Assembly (NCBI RefSeq): GCF_947495665.1
Contig: NZ_CANLZV010000016.1
Coordinates: 1 to 64,000, forward strand
Direction of reading: 5' to 3'
Source of the DNA: an uncultured Sunxiuqinia sp.
Lineage (GTDB): Bacteria > Bacteroidota > Bacteroidia > Bacteroidales > Prolixibacteraceae
Length of the DNA: 64,000 nt
Of the stretch, positions 7,842-17,334 are shown one piece after another. A model generated the notes under the pieces. It was not told the origin of the DNA, made no database searches, and worked only from the letters and a program-made list of their open reading frames with translations. Position 1 is the first letter of the stretch, and every line of letters starts with the position of its first letter. A program made the translations under genes and the position numbers.

Positions 7842-9041
7842 TTATTTCGAATCAGCACCCCAAATTCCCAGGTAATCCATCACCGTCTGATTGCCTTTCA
7901 GTGCATTTGCTGGCAGTGGATTTTCATCGGAATAAACCTGTAATTCCTCAGGTTGAAAGACATGAACGAAACGTTCATCAAAACCATTCTTATAGGGTAG
8001 CTTGTTCAAATTCAGCTTAAGGTGGTGCGCAAAGAAGTTATAGGCAGCAGCACGTTTCGAGGGGCCATAGTCGTGTTTCTCGAGCGGCAGGTGTACATGC
8101 TCCACCCGATGAGGAACACCATACGCCTCATAAACACGTTTGACGTAAGGAAATTCAATAGCTGGCGTATTTCGGGTCCAGTCGGCTCCATTGGAGATGA
8201 GCAACAAGGGACGAGGAGCGCACAGAGCAGCAATCTCCACATTGTTGGTCTGATGATCAGCACTTTTGTGTACCGGCATTCCACTTTCGCAGACACAACC
8301 GCCAAAGAAATGGGCTGACACCTGAACCACCGGAGCAGCCACTGTTATGCGATCGTCAATAGCGGTCAACATAAAAGTCTGCGTTCCACCACCAGAGCCT
8401 CCGGTTATCCCTACACGCTCGGCATCCACGTCCGCTCGCGATAAAAGGTAGTCCAACACTCGCTGGCTATTGTATGTTTGCAAAACCAAGGCAATCGGAA
8501 TATCGTGTGTGACCTGTTTCGAATCGGCAAAACCAACCATATCGTAAGCAAACACCACCGCACCCATCCGCGCGAATGCTGTCGCCCGGGTTTGTACATC
8601 CTCTTTTAATCGTTTATCAGGTAAATGTCCATGCGGACAAAGAATAGCTGCACATTTTCCATTCAAGTCAACTGGTCGGTACAAATTACCGGTAATGTAA
8701 AAGCCAGGAAAGCTCTCCAGTACAATATTTTCAACCCAATAGCCATCCATTTTCCGTGCATGGCTTATTCGAACGTTAAACTCCGTACTTCTTGGAGGCA
8801 TTTGATCCAGCTGCATGCCTTCAATAAGTCCTTGCTTAATGCGATTTGCCCGCTTTTCCCACGAAGCCTGATCATGCCACTCCTGCTGAAATACAGCCAT
8901 CATTTCTGCTCCTTCATCTTCGGTCCAATGACGTCCTTGACACAACAAATTGTCCTGCGCTTTCAATTGCTGTCCAGCACCTGTTATTAATGCTAAAAGA
9001 ATGATCATGCCTCTTTGTTTTAACCAGTTCGTTCGATTCAT
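7842..9041 (-). CDS. Secreted alpha/beta hydrolase, acetyl-esterase-like
   Basis: The 399-residue protein begins with a signal peptide (hydrophobic stretch about residues 11-22, cleavage near QLKAQ). The alpha/beta hydrolase core shows CPHGHLP (oxyanion region), nucleophile elbow GITGGSGGG, and a C-terminal catalytic His in EKHDYGPSKR. It resembles the large esterases of Bacteroidota carbohydrate loci (acetyl-xylan-esterase-like). It probably removes ester groups from a glycan in the periplasm. It is the middle gene of the minus-strand catabolic unit, between the DUF1349 and ROK genes. Confidence 0.8.
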   Translation of the reverse strand: MNRTNWLKQRGMIILLALITGAGQQLKAQDNLLCQGRHWTEDEGAEMMAVFQQEWHDQASWEKRANRIKQGLIEGMQLDQMPPRSTEFNVRISHARKMDGYWVENIVLESFPGFYITGNLYRPVDLNGKCAAILCPHGHLPDKRLKEDVQTRATAFARMGAVVFAYDMVGFADSKQVTHDIPIALVLQTYNSQRVLDYLLSRADVDAERVGITGGSGGGTQTFMLTAIDDRITVAAPVVQVSAHFFGGCVCESGMPVHKSADHQTNNVEIAALCAPRPLLLISNGADWTRNTPAIEFPYVKRVYEAYGVPHRVEHVHLPLEKHDYGPSKRAAAYNFFAHHLKLNLNKLPYKNGFDERFVHVFQPEELQVYSDENPLPANALKGNQTVMDYLGIWGADSK

Positions 9042-9069
9042 GGTATTGAAGTTTAGGTATTCGTTTGAT

Positions 9070-9654
9070 CTATTTCAGGTTCCAAGTACATGGGCCGAGC
9101 TCAAATTCTGAAAAGGAAGCTTGAAAACTTCCGGATGTGGGACTGCAAGCATAAACACCAATTCGGGCTTTTGTTGTTTCCAACTTAAAATGGAACAGAC
9201 GCATTTGTTTGAACAACTTTCCATCCTCCGAATTTTCAAGATAAAAATCATTGCCGCGCCGACTCAAGCGGTACCACATCTCCCTCACCGAAGCGGGAAT
9301 ATCAGTACTGCTCCAATCCGAATACCCCTGTTGCGTCAATACGGCTCCCAAATGAGCATGATCCCGGGAAATGAGCTCAACCGAAGCTTTCAGCCATTGC
9401 TCGCTATTTTGATACATCACGATCCCACACTGATCGTACAAAGACTCCGCATTAGGATAAGCTGTTTTTAACTGGAATGAAAAGTCGCCAGTGACCTCCG
9501 TTACAAAAAGCGAAGCACTATCGTGACGAAATCCATAGCCCGTACGTTGCCACAAATCAGTCTGCGGTTTTGTGTGCCAGCAAACCTCTTGCTCCTCAAT
9601 CGAAAACTCATCAGGCGGGTTGATCCAGTAAAAATTTGAGAATAGCTGTTTCAT
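9070..9654 (-). CDS. DUF1349 domain protein
   Basis: This 194-residue protein without a signal peptide matches the DUF1349 family, which has a concanavalin-like jelly-roll fold. Visible family wording includes TKPQTDLWQRTGYGF, YDQCGIVMY, WLKASVEL and a C-terminal FSEFELGPC. Some members bind or process carbohydrate, but activity here is unknown. It lies 28 bp upstream of the esterase gene and 30 bp downstream of the HAD gene, in the same operon. Confidence 0.8.
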   Translation of the reverse strand: MKQLFSNFYWINPPDEFSIEEQEVCWHTKPQTDLWQRTGYGFRHDSASLFVTEVTGDFSFQLKTAYPNAESLYDQCGIVMYQNSEQWLKASVELISRDHAHLGAVLTQQGYSDWSSTDIPASVREMWYRLSRRGNDFYLENSEDGKLFKQMRLFHFKLETTKARIGVYACSPTSGSFQASFSEFELGPCTWNLK

Positions 9655-9684
9655 TTAGTTATGGTTAGGTAGTCAATTCTCCGC

Positions 9685-10356
9685 TTAGGATCCTCCATCG
9701 ATTACAGTCGTCACGAGTTCCTCAAGTTCAGCATAATCGTAAATAATCCGGTCAGCTAAGGAATGATCTTGTCCTTCGCTGCTGGCACCGGCATAAGCCA
9801 CACAATACATGCCTGCGGCTTTTGCGGCTCGAACACCATTTGTTGAATCCTCGATCACCATGCAGTCTTCCGGTGGTGTTTGCAGCAACTGTGCAGCATA
9901 TAAAAATACATCAGGCGCCGGTTTACTTTTTCCAACAACACTGCTACTTACAACATGCTCGAAGAAACTCCGCAAACCGGATTTCTCCATAACAATATCA
10001 ATGGTTCCCACGCTGGATGATGAAGCCACAGCCATCGGTATCCCTTGTTTCTTGATCTGTTTTAGAAGCGATACTAAGCCGGACATCGGTTCCATGTATG
10101 GCAGTCCCGAAAAGTACAAATGGGTCTCCCGGTTTTGCATAGCCACCATTTCCTCCAACTCCAGATCAAGTTGCTTATTCTCAATTATCCTGGACCACAT
10201 CACATCGGTGGCTGTTCCCATAAAAAGAGCATGCTCTTCCTGCGAGATTGGGATTTGCATTTTTTCAAACATCCGTCTTTCCGACCGGATATGATGCGGT
10301 TCACTATCAACCAATACCCCATCCATATCAAAAATTATGGCTTTTGCTGAAATCAT
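9685..10356 (-). CDS. HAD-superfamily phosphatase, beta-phosphoglucomutase-like
   Basis: The 223-residue protein has the HAD nucleophile motif IIFDMDGVLVDSE, the Ser/Thr motif VASSS, the Lys in KPAPDVFLYAA, and acidic motif IEDSTNGVRAAKAAG. The alpha-helical cap after the nucleophile is that of the beta-phosphoglucomutase/phosphatase subclass. I chose the ATG at 10356, seven residues before the nucleophile strand; the upstream ATG at 10416 would add an unlikely hydrophobic tail. It is the first structural gene of the minus catabolic unit, probably a sugar-phosphate phosphatase or mutase. Confidence 0.85.
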   Translation of the reverse strand: MISAKAIIFDMDGVLVDSEPHHIRSERRMFEKMQIPISQEEHALFMGTATDVMWSRIIENKQLDLELEEMVAMQNRETHLYFSGLPYMEPMSGLVSLLKQIKKQGIPMAVASSSSVGTIDIVMEKSGLRSFFEHVVSSSVVGKSKPAPDVFLYAAQLLQTPPEDCMVIEDSTNGVRAAKAAGMYCVAYAGASSEGQDHSLADRIIYDYAELEELVTTVIDGGS

Positions 10357-10646
10357 ATCGATAAAAATTAAGCTGTTTTCTTTTACTTTAAAAAATAGCC
10401 AGCAAATCGGGAACAATCAAAAAAACAAAAGATTACGTTCCTAAACCTCACATTTGTTAGCTGTTTTCAATACAATATTAACTTGAGGAAGTTAAGCCGG
10501 ATTAAGTAGAAAAGCAAACCTGTCACCAACGTGCTCATTAACAGAATAAATTAAGAAATAAATTCAGACAAACGACAAACAACAATTGGTGCAATAACGT
10601 CAAAGCCGTTAAAGAGAGCCAATAACTAAACTGTTGATTTTCTCAA

Positions 10647-11498
10647 CTACTTAAAGTCCTTTCGGTATTCAGAAGGTGTTTTTTGCATAATAACTTTAAA
10701 ATAATGGTTGAAATTTGCCAGGTTATTGTAGCCACATTCATAACAAATCTGGGTAATGGGCTTATCCGTCTCAGCCAAAAGCTTGGCAGCAATACCAATC
10801 CGCACACTTTTCACATACTCCATAAAAGTTTGATTGGTTTTCTTTTTAAAATAACGGCAAAACGAGCTGGGCTCCATGAAAACCAGTTTCGAAGCCTCTT
10901 TCAGGTTTATCCCTTCCTGAATGTTCTGAAAAACATATTCGTAGATCTTATTGATCTGATCCCGATCCTTATCATACGAACTGGGCAACGAAGAAGGTAA
11001 AGCCAGAAATTCACGGTCTTCAATCTTCAGCAAAAGATTAAACACCTTCAACAGCCCGATGTAGCGCTCCAGCCCTTTCAAGTCAACCATTCGCTTTAAG
11101 GTTGCCGCTACCCGTTCTGTTTTGGGGCCTTTGAATAAAATCCCACTATCTGCCTTTTTCAGCAATTCAATGACCTCTTCCAATTCCGGGATATTGAAAA
11201 AATCCGAACTGATGATGTTCTCATAAAAGTGTGTTACAATGCACTCCGGCTCCTTCCCTTTTTCGGTTTCCAATACCTCCCAGCAATGCGAAAGATTGGG
11301 ACCCAGCAAGACTAAATCACCAGGTGTATAACTCGAAATATGATTTCCGATGATCCGTCGGCCTGCCCCTTCTGTAATCAAATTCAGCTCAAAATTTTTA
11401 TGGGAATGCATCTGATCCGAGTTGGGATCCATCTGAAGACGCCGGGTGATGAAGGAGTGTTTGTGGGGAACAAAGATCTTTTCATAGACAAATTCCAT
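10647..11498 (-). CDS. AraC-family regulator with cupin sensor
   Basis: The 283-residue protein has an N-terminal AraC-type cupin (QMHSHKNFELNLITEGAGRR, YTPGDLVLLGPN) and two C-terminal helix-turn-helix motifs at about residues 185-283 (NLKEASKLVFMEPSSFCRYFKKKTNQTFMEYV, then ITQICYECGYNNLANFNHYFK). It lies between two divergent catabolic units and is read away from the aldolase gene. It most likely activates one or both in response to a sugar, which is inferred from position. Its product is separated from the HAD gene by about 290 bp. Confidence 0.88.
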   Translation of the reverse strand: MEFVYEKIFVPHKHSFITRRLQMDPNSDQMHSHKNFELNLITEGAGRRIIGNHISSYTPGDLVLLGPNLSHCWEVLETEKGKEPECIVTHFYENIISSDFFNIPELEEVIELLKKADSGILFKGPKTERVAATLKRMVDLKGLERYIGLLKVFNLLLKIEDREFLALPSSLPSSYDKDRDQINKIYEYVFQNIQEGINLKEASKLVFMEPSSFCRYFKKKTNQTFMEYVKSVRIGIAAKLLAETDKPITQICYECGYNNLANFNHYFKVIMQKTPSEYRKDFK

Positions 11499-11523
11499 AA
11501 TACACTTTTTTAACCGTTCCTAA

Positions 11524-11531
11524 CAAATATA
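11524..11531 (-). promoter_or_regulatory. Possible -7 box of the AraC gene
   Basis: On the minus strand TATATTTG fits the TAnnTTTG consensus exactly, 26 bp upstream of the AraC start. A matching -33 TTTG was not found. Confidence 0.4.
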
Positions 11532-11746
11532 GGCAATTATTGGAAAGGTTCAGGTTAAAATTCAATGCAAAACGAACAAGATACACTAAGCAATTGGTTG
11601 CCGATTGCAGTTCCTTTGTAAAGATGGGACAAGCATCCAATTTAATTGAACGGAAGCATGAACACCTTTTTCAATCAATTTGAAATGAGCATATAAACAC
11701 AAATGCATGCCGAAAAAACAGTACAAGTAAATCCCACCAACAACCT

Positions 11747-12676
11747 ATGAAAACGAACAACTATACTGAGATGAAATTACCATTAACCGGAGTGATCCCT
11801 CCTATTGTAACCCCTTTACTTAGTAATACCAAACTGGATGAAGCAGGATTGGAAAAATTGATTGAACACCTCATTGCTGGTGGTGTTCATGGCGTGTTTC
11901 TTTTGGGCACAACCGGGGAAGCCCCCAACCTGAGCTACGAGCTAAGAAAAACCTTTATCAAAAAGGCCTGTAAGCTAATCAACAACCGAATTCCGGTAGT
12001 TGTAGGAATTACGGATACCTCCATTACCGGATCGCTGGCAATAGCTGCAACAGCGCACGAAGCAGGCGCTGATGCCCTTGTTATTTCTGCTCCTTACTAC
12101 CTCCCCATGTCGCAGGAAGAGATGGCAGCCTACCTGGAATACCTGGTTCCACAACTTCCGCTACCTTTTATGTTATACAATATGCCTTCCTGTACTAAAA
12201 TGCATATGTCGTTAAACACAGTAAGAAAAGCCAAAGAGCTGGGAGCTATAGGAATCAAGGACAGTTCAGGCGATTTGGCCTACCTGTACGCACTCATTGA
12301 AGAGTTTAAAGATTCTCCTGAATTTTCTATCATTGTAGGAACTGAACTATTCATTCCTGAAACAATGATTAATGGCGGACATGGCGCTGTTCCGGGAGGA
12401 GCCAACCTCTTTCCCAAGCTTTTTGTTGATTTATATGATGCCAGCAAAAAGAAGGATCCGAGAGCAATTGCTGCTTTCCGCGAAAAAATCATTCAAATTG
12501 AAGACAAGGTTTACAATGTCGGGCATGAAGGTTCAAAGTACATTAAGAGTATTAAATGTGCCCTTTCCATCATGGGAATCTGCAATGGGTTTGTTGCCAT
12601 GCCTTTCCGGCAATTTGGCCCCGAACAACAAAAGCAGTTGGCAGCCAACCTACAGGAAATGGTCAGTAAAAACTAA
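11747..12676 (+). CDS. DHDPS/N-acetylneuraminate lyase family aldolase
   Basis: The 309-residue TIM-barrel protein belongs to the DapA/NanA Schiff-base aldolase family. It has GTTGEAPNLS (family GTTGE), the Tyr in MLYNMP and the Schiff-base Lys in GIKDSSGD. These enzymes cleave or form 2-keto acids: N-acetylneuraminate, 2-keto-3-deoxy-sugar acids or dihydrodipicolinate. Its place ahead of a sodium symporter and a sialidase-fold protein, and opposite a ROK kinase, favours a catabolic lyase over lysine synthesis. Substrate is not decided by sequence: NanA enzymes usually read GSTGE. The ATG at 11771 (MKLPLTG) is a possible alternative start. Confidence 0.8.
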   Translation: MKTNNYTEMKLPLTGVIPPIVTPLLSNTKLDEAGLEKLIEHLIAGGVHGVFLLGTTGEAPNLSYELRKTFIKKACKLINNRIPVVVGITDTSITGSLAIAATAHEAGADALVISAPYYLPMSQEEMAAYLEYLVPQLPLPFMLYNMPSCTKMHMSLNTVRKAKELGAIGIKDSSGDLAYLYALIEEFKDSPEFSIIVGTELFIPETMINGGHGAVPGGANLFPKLFVDLYDASKKKDPRAIAAFREKIIQIEDKVYNVGHEGSKYIKSIKCALSIMGICNGFVAMPFRQFGPEQQKQLAANLQEMVSKN

Positions 12677-12709
12677 ACGGTACAAACCAACTAAACTAAA
12701 AAACGACTT

Positions 12710-14209
12710 ATGAACTTACCGGTTATCGACCTGATCGTCTTTATCATTATAACCCTTGGAAACGTCATTTTTGGAGCCAGCTTCTTCCTGAGAAACAAAA
12801 CCTCGGATCAGTTTACTTCCGGCGGAGGCAAGTTGCCGGCCTGGGTGGTGGGCATGTCCATATTTGCCACTTTTGTGAGCAGCATCAGTTTTTTGGCACT
12901 GCCCGGCAAAGCTTATATATCCAACTGGAATGCTTTGGTTTTTAGCTTTGCCATCCCGGTGGCTGCGATTCTTGCGTCCCGCTTTTTTGTTCCGCTGTAC
13001 CGCGGTCTTGGGAGCATTTCAGCCTACAACTACCTGGAAGTACGCTTCGGTAGCTGGGCTCGTATTTATGCTTCAACCTGTTACATTTTAACGCAAATGA
13101 TGCGAACCGGGGCCATTCTGCTGCTCCTGGCCCTCCCCCTCAACGCCTTATTTGGCTGGAACATCAAAACCATCATTATTGTCACCGGTATCGCGGTTAC
13201 GGTTTATTCCATGATGGGAGGAATTCAGGCGGTGATCTGGACCGATGCCATTCAGGGAATCATCCTGATTATTGGTGCTTTGGTTTGTGCAGCTGTTTTA
13301 ACCTTTTCCATGCCGGAAGGGCCGGCACAGGTATTTGAAATTGCTGCAGCCAACGATAAATTTAGTCTGGGCAGTTTTGGCTCCAGTCTGGCCGACTCCA
13401 CCTTTTGGGTTGTGCTCATTTACGGGCTGTTTATCAACCTGCAAAACTACGGCATCGACCAAAACTTTGTTCAGCGCTACATGACTACCAGCTCCAATAA
13501 GAAAGCCCAATCATCGGCTTTATTTGGCGCCCTACTGTATGTTCCTGTTTCGCTGGTCTTCTTCTACATCGGAACCGCCTTGTATTCATACTATACTGCC
13601 CAGCCCAACCTGTTACCCGCCGAACTGCAGGATCCCAGTGCCGGCGACAAGGTATTTCCTTATTTCATTGTAAATGGGCTTCCACGCGGGATTACCGGCT
13701 TGCTCATTGCCTCTATTTTTGCGGCTGGAATGAGTACGGTATCAACCAGCTTGAACAGCACCGCCACCATTGTTTTATCCGACTACTACCAACGCTACAT
13801 CAACAAGCAAGCCTCTGAGAAATCATCGATGACTGTGCTTTACATTTCATCGATCGTTTTTGGAAGCCTTGGGGTCATTATCTCCTTGACACTTGTTGGT
13901 GTTGAAAGTGTTCTGGATGCCTGGTGGTCATTGGCCTCCATTTTTAGCGGCGGCATGCTCGGCCTGTTTTTACTGGCATTTATGTCGAAAAAAGTACGCA
14001 ATATTGACGCACTCATTGGGGTTATTCTGGGAGTCCTGATCATCGTTTGGATGAGCCTGTCGCCCCTCTATTTCAATGATGAAGATCTCCTGGCTTTTCG
14101 AAGCCCTTTCCATAGTAACCTGACCATTGTTATTGGAACACTCGTTATTTTTCTTGTTGGCTTTCTGAGTATGAAGCTATTCAACAAGAAACAAACTCAA
14201 CCTGTTTAA
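12710..14209 (+). CDS. Sodium:solute symporter (SSS family)
   Basis: This 499-residue inner-membrane protein has about 13 hydrophobic segments and SSS-family motifs: GGGKLPAWVVGMSIFATFVS near the N terminus, GGIQAVIWTDAIQG, and NYGIDQNFVQRYMTT. It is probably a Na+-coupled importer of a sugar or sugar acid, close in type to sialic acid or glucose/galactose members. It starts 33 bp after the aldolase gene and ends 19 bp before the sialidase-fold gene. Confidence 0.9.
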   Translation: MNLPVIDLIVFIIITLGNVIFGASFFLRNKTSDQFTSGGGKLPAWVVGMSIFATFVSSISFLALPGKAYISNWNALVFSFAIPVAAILASRFFVPLYRGLGSISAYNYLEVRFGSWARIYASTCYILTQMMRTGAILLLLALPLNALFGWNIKTIIIVTGIAVTVYSMMGGIQAVIWTDAIQGIILIIGALVCAAVLTFSMPEGPAQVFEIAAANDKFSLGSFGSSLADSTFWVVLIYGLFINLQNYGIDQNFVQRYMTTSSNKKAQSSALFGALLYVPVSLVFFYIGTALYSYYTAQPNLLPAELQDPSAGDKVFPYFIVNGLPRGITGLLIASIFAAGMSTVSTSLNSTATIVLSDYYQRYINKQASEKSSMTVLYISSIVFGSLGVIISLTLVGVESVLDAWWSLASIFSGGMLGLFLLAFMSKKVRNIDALIGVILGVLIIVWMSLSPLYFNDEDLLAFRSPFHSNLTIVIGTLVIFLVGFLSMKLFNKKQTQPV

Positions 14210-14228
14210 CTGATTAATAAACTGAACA

Positions 14229-15314
14229 ATGAAACACCTGCTAATCCTAGTCCTGTTGCTGACGACATTTTCGGGCATCGCGCAAAACCTGTTCAATAGC
14301 GATCAAGCCATCGTAAAATCAGAATTTATCTACCAGTCCGCTGACGTTCCTTTTCCAAGTTGTCATGCTTCCACCATTGAACAAACCGATGAAGGACTCA
14401 TTGCTGCCTGGTTTGGAGGCACTGCCGAGAAAGATCCCGATGTGGGGATTTGGGTGAGCCGCTGGACGAACGGCAAATGGACTAATCCCAAGGAAGTGGC
14501 CAATGGCATTCAGCACAAAGACCTGCGTTATCCTACCTGGAACCCGGTTTTATTCAATACGGGTAATTCCATCGAGCTTTTTTACAAAGAAGGCCCCAAC
14601 TGTTCTGACTGGTGGGGAGAAGTAATTAGCTCAACGGATAATGGGAAAAGCTGGTCGACACCCGAGCGCCTGCCCGAAGAAATCTGGGGGCCCATCAAAA
14701 ACAAGCCGGTACGCCTGGCCAATGGCGATCTGCTCTGTCCTTCAAGCACTGAGCTTACCGGCTGGCAGGTGCACATGGAAATTACTTCGGATATGGGAAA
14801 AACCTGGGAGCGGACCAAATCCTTAAATGACGGTAAAGATGTTGGTGCTATCCAGCCAACCATCTTGATTCATCCGAATGGCAAACTGCAGGCTTTGTGC
14901 CGCAGTCAAAATAAACAGATATTATCGACCTGGTCGGAAGATAACGGCCGCAGTTGGACCTCCTTAACTCCCATTGAGCTGCCCAACCCCAACTCAGGCA
15001 TTGATGGCGTTACCTTAAACGATGGCACACATGTGTTGATCTACAACCACGTCAAACCTGCTGAATCATGGGGCGATCGCAACATCCTCAACCTGGCTGT
15101 ATCCAAAGATGGCATCAACTGGGAAGCAGCGGTTCTGCTTGAAAACGATTCCGATCCGGATTCTGAATATTCCTATCCAGCCGTCATTCAAACCCGGGAT
15201 GGCATGATTCACATCACCTACACCTGGAACCGAAAGCTAATCAAGCATGTGGTGGTCGATCCCAAAAAATTAAGCACCAAACCCATTAAAAACGGACAAT
15301 GGCCCAATCGTTAA
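14229..15314 (+). CDS. Secreted sialidase-fold (BNR) glycosidase-like protein
   Basis: The 361-residue protein has a signal peptide (cleavage near SGIAQ) and a six-bladed-propeller BNR domain. Four Asp boxes are visible: SSTDNGKSW, TSDMGKTW, SEDNGRSW and VSKDGINW. The N-terminal block PFPSCHASTIEQ and GLIAAWFGGTAEKDPDVGIW is a well-known signature of a widespread subgroup annotated as exo-alpha-sialidase but with few characterised members. True sialidases have an Arg triad and an FRIP motif; FRIP is not visible. It probably cleaves or binds a glycan in the periplasm and feeds the symporter, but sialic acid is only one candidate substrate. Confidence 0.7.
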   Translation: MKHLLILVLLLTTFSGIAQNLFNSDQAIVKSEFIYQSADVPFPSCHASTIEQTDEGLIAAWFGGTAEKDPDVGIWVSRWTNGKWTNPKEVANGIQHKDLRYPTWNPVLFNTGNSIELFYKEGPNCSDWWGEVISSTDNGKSWSTPERLPEEIWGPIKNKPVRLANGDLLCPSSTELTGWQVHMEITSDMGKTWERTKSLNDGKDVGAIQPTILIHPNGKLQALCRSQNKQILSTWSEDNGRSWTSLTPIELPNPNSGIDGVTLNDGTHVLIYNHVKPAESWGDRNILNLAVSKDGINWEAAVLLENDSDPDSEYSYPAVIQTRDGMIHITYTWNRKLIKHVVVDPKKLSTKPIKNGQWPNR

Positions 15315-15335
15315 AATCCGCTTAGAACCGACGCA

Positions 15336-17327
15336 ATGAAAACCAATAAACCGATTATTCTCAAAGGATTTTTTCTCCTAAGCTGTGTTGTGCTGACTCT
15401 CATTTGCGGGGCTCAACTCAATGAGTCCAATCAGCTTACTAGAGTTCAATACAACCATACAGGCCTGCATGCCGACCTTGGAGTCGGGCTGTGGGCCTGG
15501 CCTTTTCCGGTTGATTTTGACAACGACGGAGACCTCGACTTACTGGTCAATTGCCCCGATAAGCCTTTCAACGGGCTTTGGTATTTTGAGAACAATGGGA
15601 ACGCCCCAAACGAGCTGTTGTTTAAAGCCCCTGTTTGGTTGGCTGAGAGCAAACGAAACCTGCAACTATCGGTGATCGACAATGAAATCATGGCCATGAC
15701 TCCCGGGGTTGTTTACCGCGATTTTAAGCATTCCTTCTTTCAAAAGCCGGATACCATCATTTCGGAAAGCTTTTACAAGCACCTTGTCAAGAAGGCCCGT
15801 TTTAACCTCTGGCGTCAGGTTGATTATGACCTGGATGGCGACCTGGATTTAATCCTTGCTATTGACGATTGGACGGACTATGGCTGGGACAATGCCTTCA
15901 ACGAAGCAGGTGTTTGGACCAACGGCCCGCTGCATGGAACCGTTTACCTCATCGAGCAGGAAGCCGCCAATACGTATAAAAAGCCCGTTCCGGTTTTAGC
16001 GGGAGGCCAGCCGATTGACAATTACAGCATTTCAGGGGCGCTTTTCGAAGACTTTGATGGTGATGGTGATCTGGACCTGATTCTTGGGGAATTTGTCGAT
16101 CGATTAAGCTGGATTGAAAATACGGGAACACGCAAGCATCCGAACTATGCCACGCCTGAGTTTCTGAAAATCGAGGGAGAAGTGCTTCACCTGGATTTGG
16201 AAATGATCGTGCCCACTGCTGCTGATATGGATCAAGACGGACACATGGATTTGATTGTAGGCATTGAGGACGGGCGCGTGGTCTATCTTCGAAATACCGG
16301 AAAAACCAATTCCGATGGCCCGATCTTTCAAAAGCCGAAATACCTGCGCCAGGAAGCGCAACACCTGAAATTCGGCGCACTGGTTACGCCCTATAGCGTA
16401 GATTGGGATCAGGATGGCGATGAGGACTTAATTTGCGGGAACACTGCCGGCCACATTGGCTTCATCGAAAACCTCGATGGCGGAAATCCGCCGCAATGGG
16501 CCGAGCCCAAATACCTTCAGGCCGATGGCAAAACCATTCTTATTCAAGCCGGAGAAAACGGCTCCATCCAAGGGCCTGCCGAAAAGAAATGGGGCTATAC
16601 AACACTGTCCGTGGTGGACTGGGACAACGATGGGCTGCTTGATATTCTTTACAACTCCATTTGGGGGAAAGTTGGCTGGTTCAAAAACATTGGCGTTCCC
16701 GGCAAACCGGTTTTGGCGGCTTCTCAACCGCTGGAAGTTGCCTGGCCAGGCGACAATCCCAAACCGGCTTGGAACTGGTGGAGTCCGGAAGGAAACACCC
16801 TGGCAACGCAATGGCGAACGACACCGCTTGGCTACGATTGGAACCAGGACGGACTGATGGATCTCATCATGTTGGATCACGAAGGTTACCTTTGCTTTTG
16901 GGAGCGTTTTGAAGAAAACGGCCAGCTTCACCTGAAACCCGGGCAACGCCTGTTCACCGCTGCTGAAGGACAAGCTTTCAATGATAAATTCACCAATGAC
17001 AAAGACGGTTTACTACGCCTCAACACCAGGGAGGCCGGAGGCTCGGGACGCAGGAAATTCTGCATCACCGACTGGGATAGCGATGGTTTGCCCGACCTTT
17101 TGGTCAATAGCATAAACGTTAATTTCCTGCGGAACAAAGGCACTCACAATGGCCGGACAGTTCTAGAAGATATGGGCTCGGTCTCCAAGCACCGGCTAGC
17201 CGGACACACCACTTCGCCGACCCTTGTTGATTGGGACAAGAATGGCATCCCCGATCTTTTAATTGGAGCGGAAGACGGGCATTTTTACTACCTCGAAAAT
17301 CCACATCAAAACAACCAACAAAAATAA
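15336..17327 (+). CDS. Secreted FG-GAP/VCBS repeat protein
   Basis: The 663-residue protein has a signal peptide (hydrophobic residues about 9-25) and nine Asp-rich calcium-binding repeats, such as DFDNDGDLDLLV, DYDLDGDLDLIL, DFDGDGDLDLIL, DMDQDGHMDLIV, DWDQDGDEDLIC, DWDNDGLLDILY, DWNQDGLMDLIM, DWDSDGLPDLLV and DWDKNGIPDLLIG. These predict a seven-bladed-type beta-propeller. No catalytic domain is evident. It may bind carbohydrate or be an unrecognised propeller lyase. It lies in the catabolic operon, 21 bp after the sialidase-fold gene and 8 bp before the deacetylase. Confidence 0.8.
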   Translation: MKTNKPIILKGFFLLSCVVLTLICGAQLNESNQLTRVQYNHTGLHADLGVGLWAWPFPVDFDNDGDLDLLVNCPDKPFNGLWYFENNGNAPNELLFKAPVWLAESKRNLQLSVIDNEIMAMTPGVVYRDFKHSFFQKPDTIISESFYKHLVKKARFNLWRQVDYDLDGDLDLILAIDDWTDYGWDNAFNEAGVWTNGPLHGTVYLIEQEAANTYKKPVPVLAGGQPIDNYSISGALFEDFDGDGDLDLILGEFVDRLSWIENTGTRKHPNYATPEFLKIEGEVLHLDLEMIVPTAADMDQDGHMDLIVGIEDGRVVYLRNTGKTNSDGPIFQKPKYLRQEAQHLKFGALVTPYSVDWDQDGDEDLICGNTAGHIGFIENLDGGNPPQWAEPKYLQADGKTILIQAGENGSIQGPAEKKWGYTTLSVVDWDNDGLLDILYNSIWGKVGWFKNIGVPGKPVLAASQPLEVAWPGDNPKPAWNWWSPEGNTLATQWRTTPLGYDWNQDGLMDLIMLDHEGYLCFWERFEENGQLHLKPGQRLFTAAEGQAFNDKFTNDKDGLLRLNTREAGGSGRRKFCITDWDSDGLPDLLVNSINVNFLRNKGTHNGRTVLEDMGSVSKHRLAGHTTSPTLVDWDKNGIPDLLIGAEDGHFYYLENPHQNNQQK

Positions 17328-17334
17328 GCGCATC

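Noticed and set aside
11747-12676. Lysine-pathway dapA
   Set aside because: The family match is real, but the operon with a symporter and secreted glycan proteins points to a catabolic aldolase.
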